A DNA stretch of 64,000 bases from CAIMFV01 sp040757715 (lineage in GTDB: Bacteria > Pseudomonadota > Alphaproteobacteria > Caulobacterales > Caulobacteraceae). Under the pieces are notes generated by a model. That model had not been told where the DNA came from. It worked only from the letters and a program-made list of their open reading frames with translations, and searched no databases. A program made the position numbers and the translations under genes. The stretch lies in assembly GCA_040757715.1 (NCBI GenBank), contig JBFLWS010000003.1:1-64000 (forward strand), read 5' to 3'. Shown in pieces: positions 35,088-44,403 of this stretch; positions within the stretch are counted from its first letter, which is position 1, and every line of letters starts with the position of its first letter.

Positions 35088-36857
35088 ATGTCGAACTTGC
35101 GGCGCTGGAGCCTCGTCGGTCTTTCCATCCTGGCGCTAGCCGGTGCAGTTTGCGCCCAGACGGTGCAGACCGCGCCCCGCGCGCCAGGACCGGCTCCAGC
35201 GCCCGCGCCCGCGCCGGTTCCTACCGACGCCGCCCCGCCCCCGCCGGAGGTGAAGGCCGCGCCGGCCCTCGCTCCGGTGCAGGAACAGAGCCTGCAGAGC
35301 CTCGACCTGTTCTCCCCCGCCGGCCGGGCCACCGGTCTGCCCTCCACGCTTTGGCGCGGCGCCTCGGCCAGTCTGGCCCGGCGGGAGATTCCGGCCCTGG
35401 CTAACCACCCCACGTCCCTCGCCCTCACGGTGCTGGCCTGGCGGGTGCTTTCCACCGGGGCCAATGCGCCCAAGGGGGCCGGGGAGGACGCCGGCCTCGC
35501 TGGGGCGCGGGTGCGCGCGCTCTTGGCCCTGGGCGATCTGAAGGCCGCCAGCGCCATTGTCGCCCATACGCCCAACCTCGCCGCCGATCCCGTCCTCGCC
35601 CAGGCGGCGGCCGACGTCGACCTCCTGGCCGGGCGCGCCGACCAGGCCTGCGCCCTGCTGGACTCCCTCGCCCAGGGCCGCGAGCTGCCTTATTTCGTGC
35701 GACTGCGCGCCTTCTGCCTGGCGGAGGCCGGCAAGATGAACGAGGCGCAGCTGGCGCTTGATCTGGCGAGCCAGGGGCCGGGCAAGGACGCGGTCTTCGC
35801 TCGCCTCTTGGGGGCCGAGATCGCCGGCGTCGCCCCCACCGGAATGGGCGCCGCAGACACCCCGCTCAATCTTGCCCTGTCGCGCAAGCTGAAGCTCGAC
35901 CTCAGCGCCGCCGTGGCCGACGCCGCGCCGGCAGCGCTGGAGAGCCTCGCCACGGATGCGACCCAGGCGCCCGAGACGCGCTGGGCGGCGGCCTATCGCG
36001 GCCTGCGCCTCGGGGTGGTGAGCGCTGACGCGGCCCTGGCCGCCTATACAACCGCGCCCGCTGCGCCAGCGACGCCCGCGCCCGACGTCCCGCCTCAGCG
36101 CAAGGCGCGGCCGCATCTCACCTTGCGCCCGACGCCGGCTCAGGCCCTGGCCAGCGCCGCCGCCAACGAGGCCGAGGCCGTGCGCCAGCTGGCCGCCGCC
36201 CCGGACGCCGCCGCGCGGGTGTTGGCGATCAACGTGCTGGTGGGCCGCGCTGGCGCGGAGGCCGCCGGTCCCGCCCGCCTGGCCCAGAAGGCCCTCGCCG
36301 CCATCAATCCGGAGGGGCTCGCCCCGCGCGACAGGCTGATGCTGGCCCGCACGGCGGTGTTGGCGGGCAACCTGAAGGAGGCGGAGCGCTTTCGCCTCAC
36401 CTTGAAGACGGACGAGCCGGATGCGGTGAGCGCGGTGGACCTCGCCCTCGCCGACGCCATGATCAGCGCTGGCCACGGCAAGGCCGACCGGGCCGTGCTC
36501 GACCGTCTGGTGGATCGCGGGGCCATGGGCGATCGCGCCTGCCAGGCCGCCGCCGCCATCCTCGCCGGGCTCGCCGATCCCGGCGCAGGCGAGATCATGG
36601 GCGAGGAGGCGCGGGCCCAGTTCGCCAGCTTCGACATCGGCCCCAGCGGTCCGGCCGCCCGCATGCTGGCCCTGGACGGCGCCGCCGACGCCGGCGTGCT
36701 GGGGGACGTGGCCCTGTTCGCCCTGGAGAGCGGTCGCGAGGGGCCGCTGCGCCCAGCCGATCGGGCCCGCATCGTCCACGCCCTGGCCAAGACCGGCGAT
36801 CGCCGGGACGCCGCGCTCACCGCCCTGGAGGGTCTCGCCGCCCTCGGGGGCAAGTGA
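35088..36857 (+). CDS. Hypothetical secreted Ala-rich helical-repeat protein
   Basis: The 589-residue protein has a signal peptide (LVGLSILALAGAVCA) followed by a Pro/Ala spacer (APGPAPAPAPAPVPT). The body is Ala/Leu-rich and looks like tetratricopeptide-type helical repeats. Homologous genes sit between aroK and xerD in Caulobacter relatives, but I know no function. ATG 35088 is chosen for the signal peptide; GTG 35085 is adjacent. It lies 7 bp before xerD, suggesting an operon. Confidence 0.65.
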   Translation: MSNLRRWSLVGLSILALAGAVCAQTVQTAPRAPGPAPAPAPAPVPTDAAPPPPEVKAAPALAPVQEQSLQSLDLFSPAGRATGLPSTLWRGASASLARREIPALANHPTSLALTVLAWRVLSTGANAPKGAGEDAGLAGARVRALLALGDLKAASAIVAHTPNLAADPVLAQAAADVDLLAGRADQACALLDSLAQGRELPYFVRLRAFCLAEAGKMNEAQLALDLASQGPGKDAVFARLLGAEIAGVAPTGMGAADTPLNLALSRKLKLDLSAAVADAAPAALESLATDATQAPETRWAAAYRGLRLGVVSADAALAAYTTAPAAPATPAPDVPPQRKARPHLTLRPTPAQALASAAANEAEAVRQLAAAPDAAARVLAINVLVGRAGAEAAGPARLAQKALAAINPEGLAPRDRLMLARTAVLAGNLKEAERFRLTLKTDEPDAVSAVDLALADAMISAGHGKADRAVLDRLVDRGAMGDRACQAAAAILAGLADPGAGEIMGEEARAQFASFDIGPSGPAARMLALDGAADAGVLGDVALFALESGREGPLRPADRARIVHALAKTGDRRDAALTALEGLAALGGK

Positions 36858-36864
36858 ATCGCGC

Positions 36865-37788
36865 ATGAGCGGGGCCGCGGGCCAGGTGGAGGCCTTCCTA
36901 GAGATGCTGTCGGCGGAGCGCGCCGCGGCCCGCAACACCCTCATCGCCTACGAGAAGGACCTCGCCGACGCCCGGGCCTTCCTCGCGGCCCACGGTGATC
37001 TCGACGGTGCGTCCACCGAGGCGGTGGAGGCCTATTTCGCCGACCTGGGCGCGCGGGGGCTCAGTCCCGCCACCGCCGCGCGTCGCCGCTCGGCCGTGCG
37101 TCAGTTCTACCGTTTCGCCCTCGCCGAGGGCTGGCGCGCGGAGGATCCCTCCCGCCGCGTGGAGGCGCCCAAGAAGGGGCGGCCCCTGCCGAAGATCATC
37201 ACCCGCGCCGAGATCGAGCGGCTGATCGAGGCGGCCCGCGCCCGCGACGGCGGCGGCCCCGAGGGCCTGCGCCTCGCCTGCATGATCGAGGTGGTCTATG
37301 CGGCGGGCTTGCGGGTGTCGGAGCTGGTGGGCTTGCCCCTGTCGGCCCTGGCCCGCGACCCGGCCTATCTCATCATCACCGGCAAGGGGGGCAAGGACCG
37401 GCTCGCGCCCCTGAACGCCCCGGCGAGGTCGGCGGTTAAGGCCTGGATCGCGGCGCGCCCGGCCCTGCTGCCCAAGGGGGACAAGGCCAATCCGTGGCTG
37501 TTTCCCTCGGCCAAGGCCGGCGGCGGCAAGTTCAGCGCCCGCCGCTTCGCGCAGTTGCTGGACGAGACGGCCATCGCCGCCGGGCTCGATCCGGCCCGCC
37601 TGAGCCCGCACGTGCTGCGCCACGCCTTCGCCACCCACCTGCTGGAAGGCGGCGCGGACCTGCGCACGGTGCAGAAGCTGCTCGGCCACGCCGACATCGC
37701 CACCACCGAGATCTACACCCACGTCACCGCCGAACGCCTAGCTGAGGTGGTGGCGGCCAAGCATCCCTTGAGCAAACGACGGGGCTAG
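36865..37788 (+). CDS. xerD: Tyrosine recombinase XerD
   Basis: The 307-residue recombinase resolves chromosome dimers at dif with XerC. The N-terminal SAM-like domain starts with EAFLEMLSAERAAARNTL. The catalytic set is visible: R in AAGLRVSELVGL, K in GKGGKDRLAPL, HVLRHAFATHLL, LGHADIATTEIYTH with H, and the nucleophile Y in EIYTHV. Full length. The position after aroK and the secreted protein supports housekeeping XerD and not a mobile integrase. Confidence 0.9.
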   Translation: MSGAAGQVEAFLEMLSAERAAARNTLIAYEKDLADARAFLAAHGDLDGASTEAVEAYFADLGARGLSPATAARRRSAVRQFYRFALAEGWRAEDPSRRVEAPKKGRPLPKIITRAEIERLIEAARARDGGGPEGLRLACMIEVVYAAGLRVSELVGLPLSALARDPAYLIITGKGGKDRLAPLNAPARSAVKAWIAARPALLPKGDKANPWLFPSAKAGGGKFSARRFAQLLDETAIAAGLDPARLSPHVLRHAFATHLLEGGADLRTVQKLLGHADIATTEIYTHVTAERLAEVVAAKHPLSKRRG

Positions 37789-37865
37789 AAAAGCACGCGC
37801 CGGCGCGTGTCGAAAACAGCTGAGAATCAGAGACATAGATTCGCGACTGCGCTAAGTATCCCCCC

Positions 37866-38447
37866 ATGGCCGTCCTCGACTGGATCACGCCCGACCCTGG
37901 CCTCGTCCTCGAAGGCGAGACGGTGCGGCTGCGCGCGCCGCGCATGGGCGACTACGCCGCCTGGGCGGAACTGCGCCAGGAGAGTCGCACCTTCCTGCAG
38001 CCATGGGAGCCCACCTGGCCTGAGGATGATCTCACCAAGGGCGCCTACCGCCGCCGGCTGGGCCTCTACGCTCGGGACATCGACCTCGGCTACGGCTTTC
38101 CCTTCTTCGTGTTCCGGCGCAGCGACGGCGGGCTGCTCGGCGGAGTCAATCTGCGCGACGTGAAGCGCGGGGTGAGCCAGAGCGCGGCCATCGGCTACTG
38201 GGTGGGCCAGCGCCACGCCCGCCATGGCTACACCCTCGCCGCCGTGCGCCAGGTGCTGCGCTTCGCCTTCGACGGGCTCGGACTGCATCGGGTGGAGGCC
38301 GCCTGCTGTCCCGAAAACGAGGCCTCGCGACGTTTGTTGCTGAAAGCGGGCTTCGAAGCTGAAGGAAGGGCGCGAGGGTATCTGAAAATTAACGGCGAAT
38401 GGCGTGATCATCTCACCTTCGGGTTGGTCCGGCCGGGCGGCGGTTGA
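37866..38447 (+). CDS. GNAT acetyltransferase, RimJ/RimL-like
   Basis: The 193-residue protein has the RimJ-type layout: VRLRAPRMGDYAAWAELR, then GYWVGQRHARHGYTLAAVRQVL with the acetyl-CoA loop, then GLHRVEAACCPENEASRRLLLKAGFE, and ends DHLTFGLVRPG. Such enzymes acetylate N-terminal residues of ribosomal proteins or other targets. It overlaps nothing and is followed closely by the EAL protein gene. Confidence 0.85.
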   Translation: MAVLDWITPDPGLVLEGETVRLRAPRMGDYAAWAELRQESRTFLQPWEPTWPEDDLTKGAYRRRLGLYARDIDLGYGFPFFVFRRSDGGLLGGVNLRDVKRGVSQSAAIGYWVGQRHARHGYTLAAVRQVLRFAFDGLGLHRVEAACCPENEASRRLLLKAGFEAEGRARGYLKINGEWRDHLTFGLVRPGGG

Positions 38448-38475
38448 GACGGGTCCGAAGAGACGGGATGAAGCG

Positions 38476-40113
38476 ATGGGCCAATCGGACGAGGTCCGGG
38501 CCGAGACGAAGGACGGGCTGACCGGCGAAGGGTCGGCCGACCGCATGGCCGCCGCCTTGGCGGGCGCAGAAGCCGCCGCGTGGCGCTGGTCGACGAAGAC
38601 GGGGGCGTTCACGGTGGACGGCGCTGCTGCGGCGGGGCTCGACAGTCTGCACGGCGTCGCCGATCTTCAGGACCTGGAAGCCCGTCTGCTGGCGGCCGAC
38701 CGCCCGCTGCTGGCGCGGCTGACGCGGCTCGGCGCCGTGGGCGACGCCATCTCGCTTCGCTTGCGCATGGTGGAGGGCCGGGCGGTGCGCCTGCGCGGCA
38801 AATGGATCGCCGAGGGCGTGGCGGCCGGTCTCGCATTGTCGGATCAGCGTCGGCGCGACCGGCTCACCGGTCTGCTCGACCGCACAGGCTTTCTGGAGGA
38901 AGCTGGGCTTATCCTGGAGGAGGGCGACGCCCGGCGTCTGGTGGTGGCCGACCTCGTGCGCCTCAGTCGCCTGAACGAGGCGCTCGGCCATGCCCGTGCC
39001 GACAAGGTGCTGGCGGCCCTAGGCGCGCGCCTGCTCGCCGGCTTCCCTGCCGACTCCATCCCCGCCCGCATCGGCGACGACACCTTCGCCCTGATCCTGC
39101 CCGGCGCGGCGGAAGATGCGGAGGCGCGGGTGCGCGCGGCGCTGGAGCAGCCGCTGCGCCTGTCCGGCATGGACATCTATCCGAGCATGGCCATCGGCTC
39201 GGCCCTGCATCTCGCTGCGGGCGAGGCCGACGCCGCCGAGCTTCTGCGCCGGGCCGAGGTGGCGCTGAAGGCGCCCGTGGCCGATCGTCCGGCGGAGCAG
39301 GAGGGCATGCGCCTCGCCCTGGAGGGCGATCTGCGCGGGGCCATCGAGCGCGGCGAGATCGAGCCCTTCTACCAGCCCATCGTGCGGCTGTCCGACGGCC
39401 AACTGGCCGGGTTCGAGGCCCTGGTGCGCTGGCGTCACCCACGACGCGGCCTGATGACGCCCGATGATTTCCTGCCGCTGATCGGCGAGAGCGGGCGCAT
39501 GGGCGAGCTTTCCTTGCACATGCTGCGCACGGCGGCGCGCCAGCTGGCCGACTGGCGGGAGAAGCACCGCGAGGCCGGCCACCTGTTCGTCTCCGTCAAT
39601 CTCACCCCGGGCGACCTGGAGCGCGACGACCTGGTGCCCACGGTGCGGGCCATCCTCGCCGAGACGCCGCAGCCGGCGGGCTCGCTGAAGCTGGAGATCA
39701 CCGAAGGCGAGGTGATGCGCGACCCCGACCAGGCAGCGCAGCGCATGACCGAGCTGCGCGAGGCGGGGGCGACGCTGGCTCTGGATGACTTCGGCATGGG
39801 CTTCTCGTCCCTGTCCTATCTCGCCCGCCTGCCAGTGTCGGTGCTGAAGATCGACCGCTATTTCGTGCGCACCATGGGGGCCAATGACGGCTCGGCCAAG
39901 ATCGTGCGCTCGGTGTGCGCCCTGGCTCAGGACCTCGGGCTGGAGGTGGTGGGCGAAGGCGTGGAGAACTGCGCCATGGCCCAGGATCTGCTTCAGGCCG
40001 GCGGCGTCTATGGCCAGGGCTACGGCTACGCCCCGCCGCTCGGGGCGCTGGAGGCCGAGGTGTTCCTCAACGAATGCTATCTCGACGGCGGACCGCTGAA
40101 GCCGCGAGGCTGA
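38476..40113 (+). CDS. GGDEF-EAL protein with degenerate GGDEF, probable c-di-GMP phosphodiesterase
   Basis: The 545-residue protein has a PAS-like N-terminal region, a GGDEF domain (DRLTGLLDRTGFLEEAG...) and an EAL domain. The GGDEF signature is ARIGDDTFALIL, so GGDEF is replaced by GDDTF and cyclase activity is doubtful; it may bind GTP as a regulator. The EAL domain looks active: EPFYQPIVRL, FEALVRWRHP, DDFGMGFSSLSYL, LKIDRYFV and VVGEGVE. No membrane segment is seen, so it should be cytosolic. It follows the acetyltransferase gene by 28 bp. Confidence 0.85.
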   Translation: MGQSDEVRAETKDGLTGEGSADRMAAALAGAEAAAWRWSTKTGAFTVDGAAAAGLDSLHGVADLQDLEARLLAADRPLLARLTRLGAVGDAISLRLRMVEGRAVRLRGKWIAEGVAAGLALSDQRRRDRLTGLLDRTGFLEEAGLILEEGDARRLVVADLVRLSRLNEALGHARADKVLAALGARLLAGFPADSIPARIGDDTFALILPGAAEDAEARVRAALEQPLRLSGMDIYPSMAIGSALHLAAGEADAAELLRRAEVALKAPVADRPAEQEGMRLALEGDLRGAIERGEIEPFYQPIVRLSDGQLAGFEALVRWRHPRRGLMTPDDFLPLIGESGRMGELSLHMLRTAARQLADWREKHREAGHLFVSVNLTPGDLERDDLVPTVRAILAETPQPAGSLKLEITEGEVMRDPDQAAQRMTELREAGATLALDDFGMGFSSLSYLARLPVSVLKIDRYFVRTMGANDGSAKIVRSVCALAQDLGLEVVGEGVENCAMAQDLLQAGGVYGQGYGYAPPLGALEAEVFLNECYLDGGPLKPRG

Positions 40114-40125
40114 GTTCACAGCGGG

Positions 40126-41967
40126 TCAGGTCTCGCGGGTCTGCTTGCGCCACAGGGCCGCGTATTCGCCGTTCAAGGCCAGCAGTTCGGCGTGAGCGCC
40201 GCGCTCGACGATCTCGCCCTGGCGGATGACCAGAATTTCGTCGGCGTCGGCGATGGTGGAGAGACGGTGCGCCACCACCAGCAGCGTTCGCCCGGTCTTG
40301 GCCCGGCGCAGCGTCGCCTGAATCGCGGCCTCGGTCTTGGAATCCAGCGCACTGGTGGCTTCGTCGAGGATCAACACCCGCGGATGGGCGAGGAGGGCGC
40401 GGGCGAGGCCCACCCGCTGACGCTCGCCGCCGGACAGCTTCAGCCCCCGCTCGCCCACCTTGGTGTCGAGCCCCTCGGGCAGATGGCGGATGAACTCCTC
40501 GAGCTCGGCCGCGCGGGCCGCTTCCCATACCTCGTCGTCGCTGGCCCCTGGCTTGGCGAAGGCGATGTTGACCCGGAGCGTGTCGTTGAACAGGGCCACG
40601 TCCTGGGGCACCAGGGCGATGGCCTGGCGCAGGGCCGCCATCTTCAGCTTCGGCAGGGGCACGCCGTCGAGGCGCACCTCGCCCCCCTGCGGGTCGATGA
40701 GGCGAAGGGCGAGGCGCACAAGGGTGGTCTTGCCCGCGCCCGAGGGGCCGACGAAGGCGGTCATGGTCCCGGGGACTGCGCGGAAGCTCACCTCTTTCAA
40801 TCCCACGGCGCGGGCGCTGTGGCGGAAGCTCACCTCCTCGAACACCACATCGCCGCCCTTGGGATTGGCCGCCGGCGGCAGGTCCACCGCGTCGGGCGCC
40901 TCGGCCACGTCAGGGACCTCCTGGCCGAGCTCGATCATGGCCTCCATGTCGATGAGCGCCTGGCGGATCTCACGGTAGGCGAAGCCGAGAATGTTCAGCG
41001 GCTGGTAGAGGGAGATGAGGATCAGCAGCGAGGCGGTGACGTCGCCGGGCCCGATCTTCCCTTGCGCGGCGGCGAGGCCGGCCACCAGGGCCATGACCCC
41101 GAGCCCCACATTCATGATCGCGCTCTGCACGATGTTGAGGAGGCCAAGGCTGGCGTTGGCGGTCTGCGAGGCCTCCATGTAGCGGGCGTAGGCGGCGTCA
41201 TAGGCCGCCGTGGCGCGCTGCTCGGCGCCGAAGGTCTTCACCGTTTCATAGTTCAGCAGCGCGTCCACCGAGCGGGCGGAGACCTCGGTGTCGGCGGTGA
41301 CCAGCTCGCGGCGATGGCCGATGCGCCAGTCGGAAATGGCGAAGGTGATCACCCCATATACCGCCACCGTGACCACCGCCGTCGCCGCAAAGCGCCAGTC
41401 ATAGACCTTGCCCAGCACGCTGGCGGCGAAGATCAGCTCCAGCGCCGTGGGGGCGAGGTTGAACACCAGCACCCGCAAGAGGAAGTCCACCGCCGCCGCG
41501 CCCCGCGACACCACCCGCTGCAAGGCGCCGGTGCGCTTGGTCTGGTGGAAGTCGAGCGAAAGGGAGAGCGCGTGGGCGAAGCTCTCCCGCGCCGCCCGCC
41601 TCTGCGCCGCCAGGGACACGCGGCCGAAGATGAGGTCGCGCAGCTGCGGCGCGGCGGCGGAGATGAAGCGCACCAGGGCCCAGCCGAGAGCAAGGCCGGC
41701 GAAGGCGAGGCCGATTTGCTCAGTGGGGCTGTGGCCTCGACCCAGCGCGTTCACCGCCTGGCCCAGATAGAGCGGGGCCAGCACCCCGGCGATCTTGCCG
41801 CCCACGGTGAGAATGAGCGCCGCCGTCAAGCGTAGCTTCAGTTGCGGCGCCTCCGAGCGCAGCACCAGATGCGCCAGATCGCGCATGGCGATGAGGAAGG
41901 GCGTCTTCAGCGCCGGCCGGGTGTCCGCGCCCGCAGCGCTGCCTGTGCGACCGCCGCGACCGTGCAT
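40126..41967 (-). CDS. ATM1-type ABC exporter (fused permease-ATPase)
   Basis: The 613-residue half-transporter has six membrane helices in its first 320 residues and a C-terminal ATPase with Walker A GPSGAGKTTLVRL, signature LSGGERQRVGLARAL and Walker B VLILDEATSALDSK. The sequence around LETVKTF/YETVKTFGAEQRA in the membrane domain fits the ABCB7/ATM1 group, which exports glutathione-linked sulfur or metal species. The substrate is inferred. Its start shares one base with the stop of the lipoprotein gene upstream, so the two are likely co-transcribed. Confidence 0.85.
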   Translation of the reverse strand: MHGRGGRTGSAAGADTRPALKTPFLIAMRDLAHLVLRSEAPQLKLRLTAALILTVGGKIAGVLAPLYLGQAVNALGRGHSPTEQIGLAFAGLALGWALVRFISAAAPQLRDLIFGRVSLAAQRRAARESFAHALSLSLDFHQTKRTGALQRVVSRGAAAVDFLLRVLVFNLAPTALELIFAASVLGKVYDWRFAATAVVTVAVYGVITFAISDWRIGHRRELVTADTEVSARSVDALLNYETVKTFGAEQRATAAYDAAYARYMEASQTANASLGLLNIVQSAIMNVGLGVMALVAGLAAAQGKIGPGDVTASLLILISLYQPLNILGFAYREIRQALIDMEAMIELGQEVPDVAEAPDAVDLPPAANPKGGDVVFEEVSFRHSARAVGLKEVSFRAVPGTMTAFVGPSGAGKTTLVRLALRLIDPQGGEVRLDGVPLPKLKMAALRQAIALVPQDVALFNDTLRVNIAFAKPGASDDEVWEAARAAELEEFIRHLPEGLDTKVGERGLKLSGGERQRVGLARALLAHPRVLILDEATSALDSKTEAAIQATLRRAKTGRTLLVVAHRLSTIADADEILVIRQGEIVERGAHAELLALNGEYAALWRKQTRET

Positions 41968-42773
41968 CAGCCGCCGCCTGGGGTGTCGAGAACGAGGGTG
42001 GACTGGACGCCGCCGCCCGGCGGGGGCCAGTCGATGCGCCAGGCGCCGGAGACGTGCTCGGCGCGGAACAGCTGGCCCGCCAAAGGCTTGGCCGCCGAGA
42101 CCGCCACCCGCGCCTCGGCCACGCCTTCGCTGGTGGAGACGCGCAGATCGTGGGCGCCAGGCGTCATCACCGCCGCCAGGCTGAAGCGGCCGAGACTGTT
42201 GGCGCGGCCCTCGTCGGCGGGCTTGTCGTCGAGATCAAGATGCACCGCCGCGCCCGGGGGGGCCACCCCCGTGACCGCCGCGCCGCCGCCGCCATCGAAG
42301 TCGAGGGCGAGGATCAGCGGCTTCTTCGACGGCTCGCGGATCACCGCCGAGCCGCCGCCGGCGCGGAGTTGTACGGCTGGCGCGTAGGGCGACGGCAGCA
42401 CCACCACCGCGCCATTGGCCGGGACGGCGCGCCCGCCCACCTCCTCGGACAGCGCCAGGACTCTGGCGTCGTTGCTCTGCGGCACGGAGAGAGACCAGCC
42501 GCCATCGGGGCCGGCGTTGACGCCCATGGAGCCGCCATCAGGGGCGGCGGCGCGGACGATGCCGTCGCCCACCGCCTTGCCGGCCAGCACCACGCCGCCG
42601 TCAGGCGCTCGCCGCGCCGTGATGATTTCGGGCGGACGCAGGTAGTCGCTTGGTCCCGCCGGCGTCGCCGCTTCATTGCCCGCGCCGGCGCCCGGCGCCG
42701 CGCCGCAGGCGCTCAGCGCGAGAAAACCCGCCGTCGCCACGGCATGACGCAACCATTTGCACTGGAGCTGCAT
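41967..42773 (-). CDS. Hypothetical lipoprotein
   Basis: The 268-residue protein has a lipoprotein signal ending LALSACGAAPG. Its body is Gly/Ala/Asp-rich with beta-strand-like repeats (APDGGVVLAG, APDGGSMGVN, GPDGGWSLS) that suggest an Ig-like fold. I do not recognise the family. The start at 42773 (MQLQCKWLR) gives a correct signal peptide; an in-frame ATG at 42860 does not. It ends one base into the ATM1-type exporter gene. Confidence 0.65.
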   Translation of the reverse strand: MQLQCKWLRHAVATAGFLALSACGAAPGAGAGNEAATPAGPSDYLRPPEIITARRAPDGGVVLAGKAVGDGIVRAAAPDGGSMGVNAGPDGGWSLSVPQSNDARVLALSEEVGGRAVPANGAVVVLPSPYAPAVQLRAGGGSAVIREPSKKPLILALDFDGGGGAAVTGVAPPGAAVHLDLDDKPADEGRANSLGRFSLAAVMTPGAHDLRVSTSEGVAEARVAVSAAKPLAGQLFRAEHVSGAWRIDWPPPGGGVQSTLVLDTPGGG

Positions 42774-42860
42774 TATACGCCCCTCGATTAAGCTCTTATG
42801 CGCTAGATCGAGGATCAACTCGGCGGGCGCAAGTCGCTGGCCTTTGATTGGGACGAACAT

Positions 42861-43475
42861 ATGCCGAATTCAGCTGTCGCCGCCTCTGCGCCCTTGTCGA
42901 TCTGCGTCTTCTGCGGCTCGTCCGACGCCGCCGAGCCGATCTACCAGCAAGCCGCTGCGGCGCTCGGTCGACGCTTCGCCGAAAGCGGCGTGCGGCTGGT
43001 CTATGGCGGCGGCGGCGTGGGACTGATGGGCCAGGCGGCCCGGGCGACGCATCAGGCCGGAGGTCAGGTGCTCGGCATCATGCCGCGCTTCCTCGCGCGG
43101 CGGGAAGTGGTCTATGACGCGGTGGAGACGGTGATGGTGGACACCATGCACCAGCGCAAGCAGCGCATGTTCGAGGAGAGCGACGCCTTCGCGGTGCTGC
43201 CCGGCGGCATCGGCACCTTGGAGGAGGTGGTGGAGCTGATCTCCTGGCGGCGGCTGTCGCTGCACACCAAGCCCATCGTGTTTCTGGACGTGGACGGCTT
43301 CTGGGCGCCGTTCTTCCGTCTCATCGAGCATACGGTGGAGACGCGCTTCACCCCCGAATGGACGCCGCAGGCCTGGCGGGCCGTCGCCCACGTGGACGCC
43401 GTGCTGCCGACGGTGTTGGACATGATGGCCGAAGTCCCGGCCACGGGCGACGTGTGGGTGGCCACCAAGGCATAG
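42861..43475 (+). CDS. LOG-family protein (TIGR00730), possible nucleotide 5'-monophosphate phosphoribohydrolase
   Basis: The 204-residue Rossmann-fold protein contains VFCGSS near the start, YGGGGVGLMG and the catalytic PGGIGTLEE. Family members remove ribose 5-phosphate from cytokinin nucleotides or AMP. In bacteria the physiological role is often unclear. It is divergent from the lipoprotein gene. Confidence 0.88.
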   Translation: MPNSAVAASAPLSICVFCGSSDAAEPIYQQAAAALGRRFAESGVRLVYGGGGVGLMGQAARATHQAGGQVLGIMPRFLARREVVYDAVETVMVDTMHQRKQRMFEESDAFAVLPGGIGTLEEVVELISWRRLSLHTKPIVFLDVDGFWAPFFRLIEHTVETRFTPEWTPQAWRAVAHVDAVLPTVLDMMAEVPATGDVWVATKA

Positions 43476-43522
43476 GGTCAAGCTCGATCAATTGGATCGG
43501 GGCGGGCCACTCTCTTAATTCG

Positions 43523-43569
43523 GAGCATTTCTTTCCCGAAAACCGGTTCTCACTTTTCGGGAAATGCTC
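43523..43569. repeat. Intergenic palindromic repeat
   Basis: GAGCATTTC at the left end pairs with GAAATGCTC at the right end, and CCCGAAAA pairs with TTTTCGGG inside, around ACCGGTTCTCAC. This is a near-perfect 47-bp palindrome between convergent genes. Very similar GAGCATTTC...AACCGGTTCCC...GAAATGCTC repeats are common in alphaproteobacterial intergenic regions. It may act as a bidirectional terminator. Confidence 0.75.
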
Positions 43570-43570
43570 T

Positions 43571-44284
43571 CTAGCCCGGCCCCTGCGCGATGGACGAGGG
43601 CGGCGGCGGCACCTGCACCGTGCGCGTGCGCCGGCGGCGGTTCTGCGTCTGCGATGGTGCGCCGCTGGCCGGCGTGATGGCCGGCTTGGGCTCGAAGCCC
43701 AGCGGCGCGGCGGGCCAGGCGCAGTTCAGCTTCAGCCCCACGCCCTTGAGGAAGCCGCGGCGCACGTCGCCGGCGCGGATGGCTTCCTTCACCTGCTGCT
43801 CGGCCTTGGCCGCGCCGGAGAGCTTGCGCACCCAGGTCTTCATGGGGATGACGCCCTCGGCGGTGTCCTTCACCGCATCCAGCGCCGCTTCGGCGGCGAA
43901 GCTGGCGCCCTTGGAATAGTTGTCGGCGCGCTTGGCCGAATCGTCCCTCGGGGTGTCGATGTCCGGGCCGAGCGCCAGGTCGAGATCGCCCACCTGCTTC
44001 AACACATCGCCGCAGGTCTCAATCCCGGCGAGATCGTAGGGGCCGGCCACCGCCCGCTTGAGCACGATGGGAATCTCCTCGTGCACCACGTTGACGTCGC
44101 GCAGCGGGGCTTGCACCGCCCCGCCGACGCCGCTGGCGGTCTCGCCCACCGCCGAGGCCGTGGCCCCGCCGGTCTTCATCGCCACGTCGGTGGCCTGATG
44201 CTGCTGCGTGGCGCAGGCGCCTAGCAGGGCCGTGGCCGCCAAGAGCGTCACGGAGGCCGTCGACAGTCGCACCCGTCCTTGCAT
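43571..44284 (-). CDS. Hypothetical lipoprotein
   Basis: The 237-residue protein has a lipoprotein signal ending TALLGACATQ. The middle has conserved-looking cysteines (GIETCGDVLK and LKLNCAWPAAPLG) that could form a disulfide. The C-terminal tail is Arg/Pro-rich. No family was recognised. ATG 44284 (MQGRVRLSTA) is preferred over 44302. It is convergent with the LOG-family gene and ends next to the palindrome. Confidence 0.6.
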   Translation of the reverse strand: MQGRVRLSTASVTLLAATALLGACATQQHQATDVAMKTGGATASAVGETASGVGGAVQAPLRDVNVVHEEIPIVLKRAVAGPYDLAGIETCGDVLKQVGDLDLALGPDIDTPRDDSAKRADNYSKGASFAAEAALDAVKDTAEGVIPMKTWVRKLSGAAKAEQQVKEAIRAGDVRRGFLKGVGLKLNCAWPAAPLGFEPKPAITPASGAPSQTQNRRRRTRTVQVPPPPSSIAQGPG

Positions 44285-44403
44285 GAATCGCCTCTCCCGC
44301 ACTCGAGACGGCGACGACTATAACGCTCCGGCGCGCGCCCGCGACACCGGCGACGTCAATCTTGGCCTGCAATTGCAGACAATTTTTCGGAATTCGCGAA
44401 GAA

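Noticed and set aside
33269..35575. Apparent 768-residue fusion of AroB with upstream sequence
   Set aside because: The frame is open by chance across aroK. AroB starts at 34378 with its normal N terminus, and aroK is read in another frame.
40192..41835. 547-codon plus-strand frame opposite the ATM1-type exporter gene
   Set aside because: Composition is that of an antisense shadow, and the minus strand has a complete ABC exporter.
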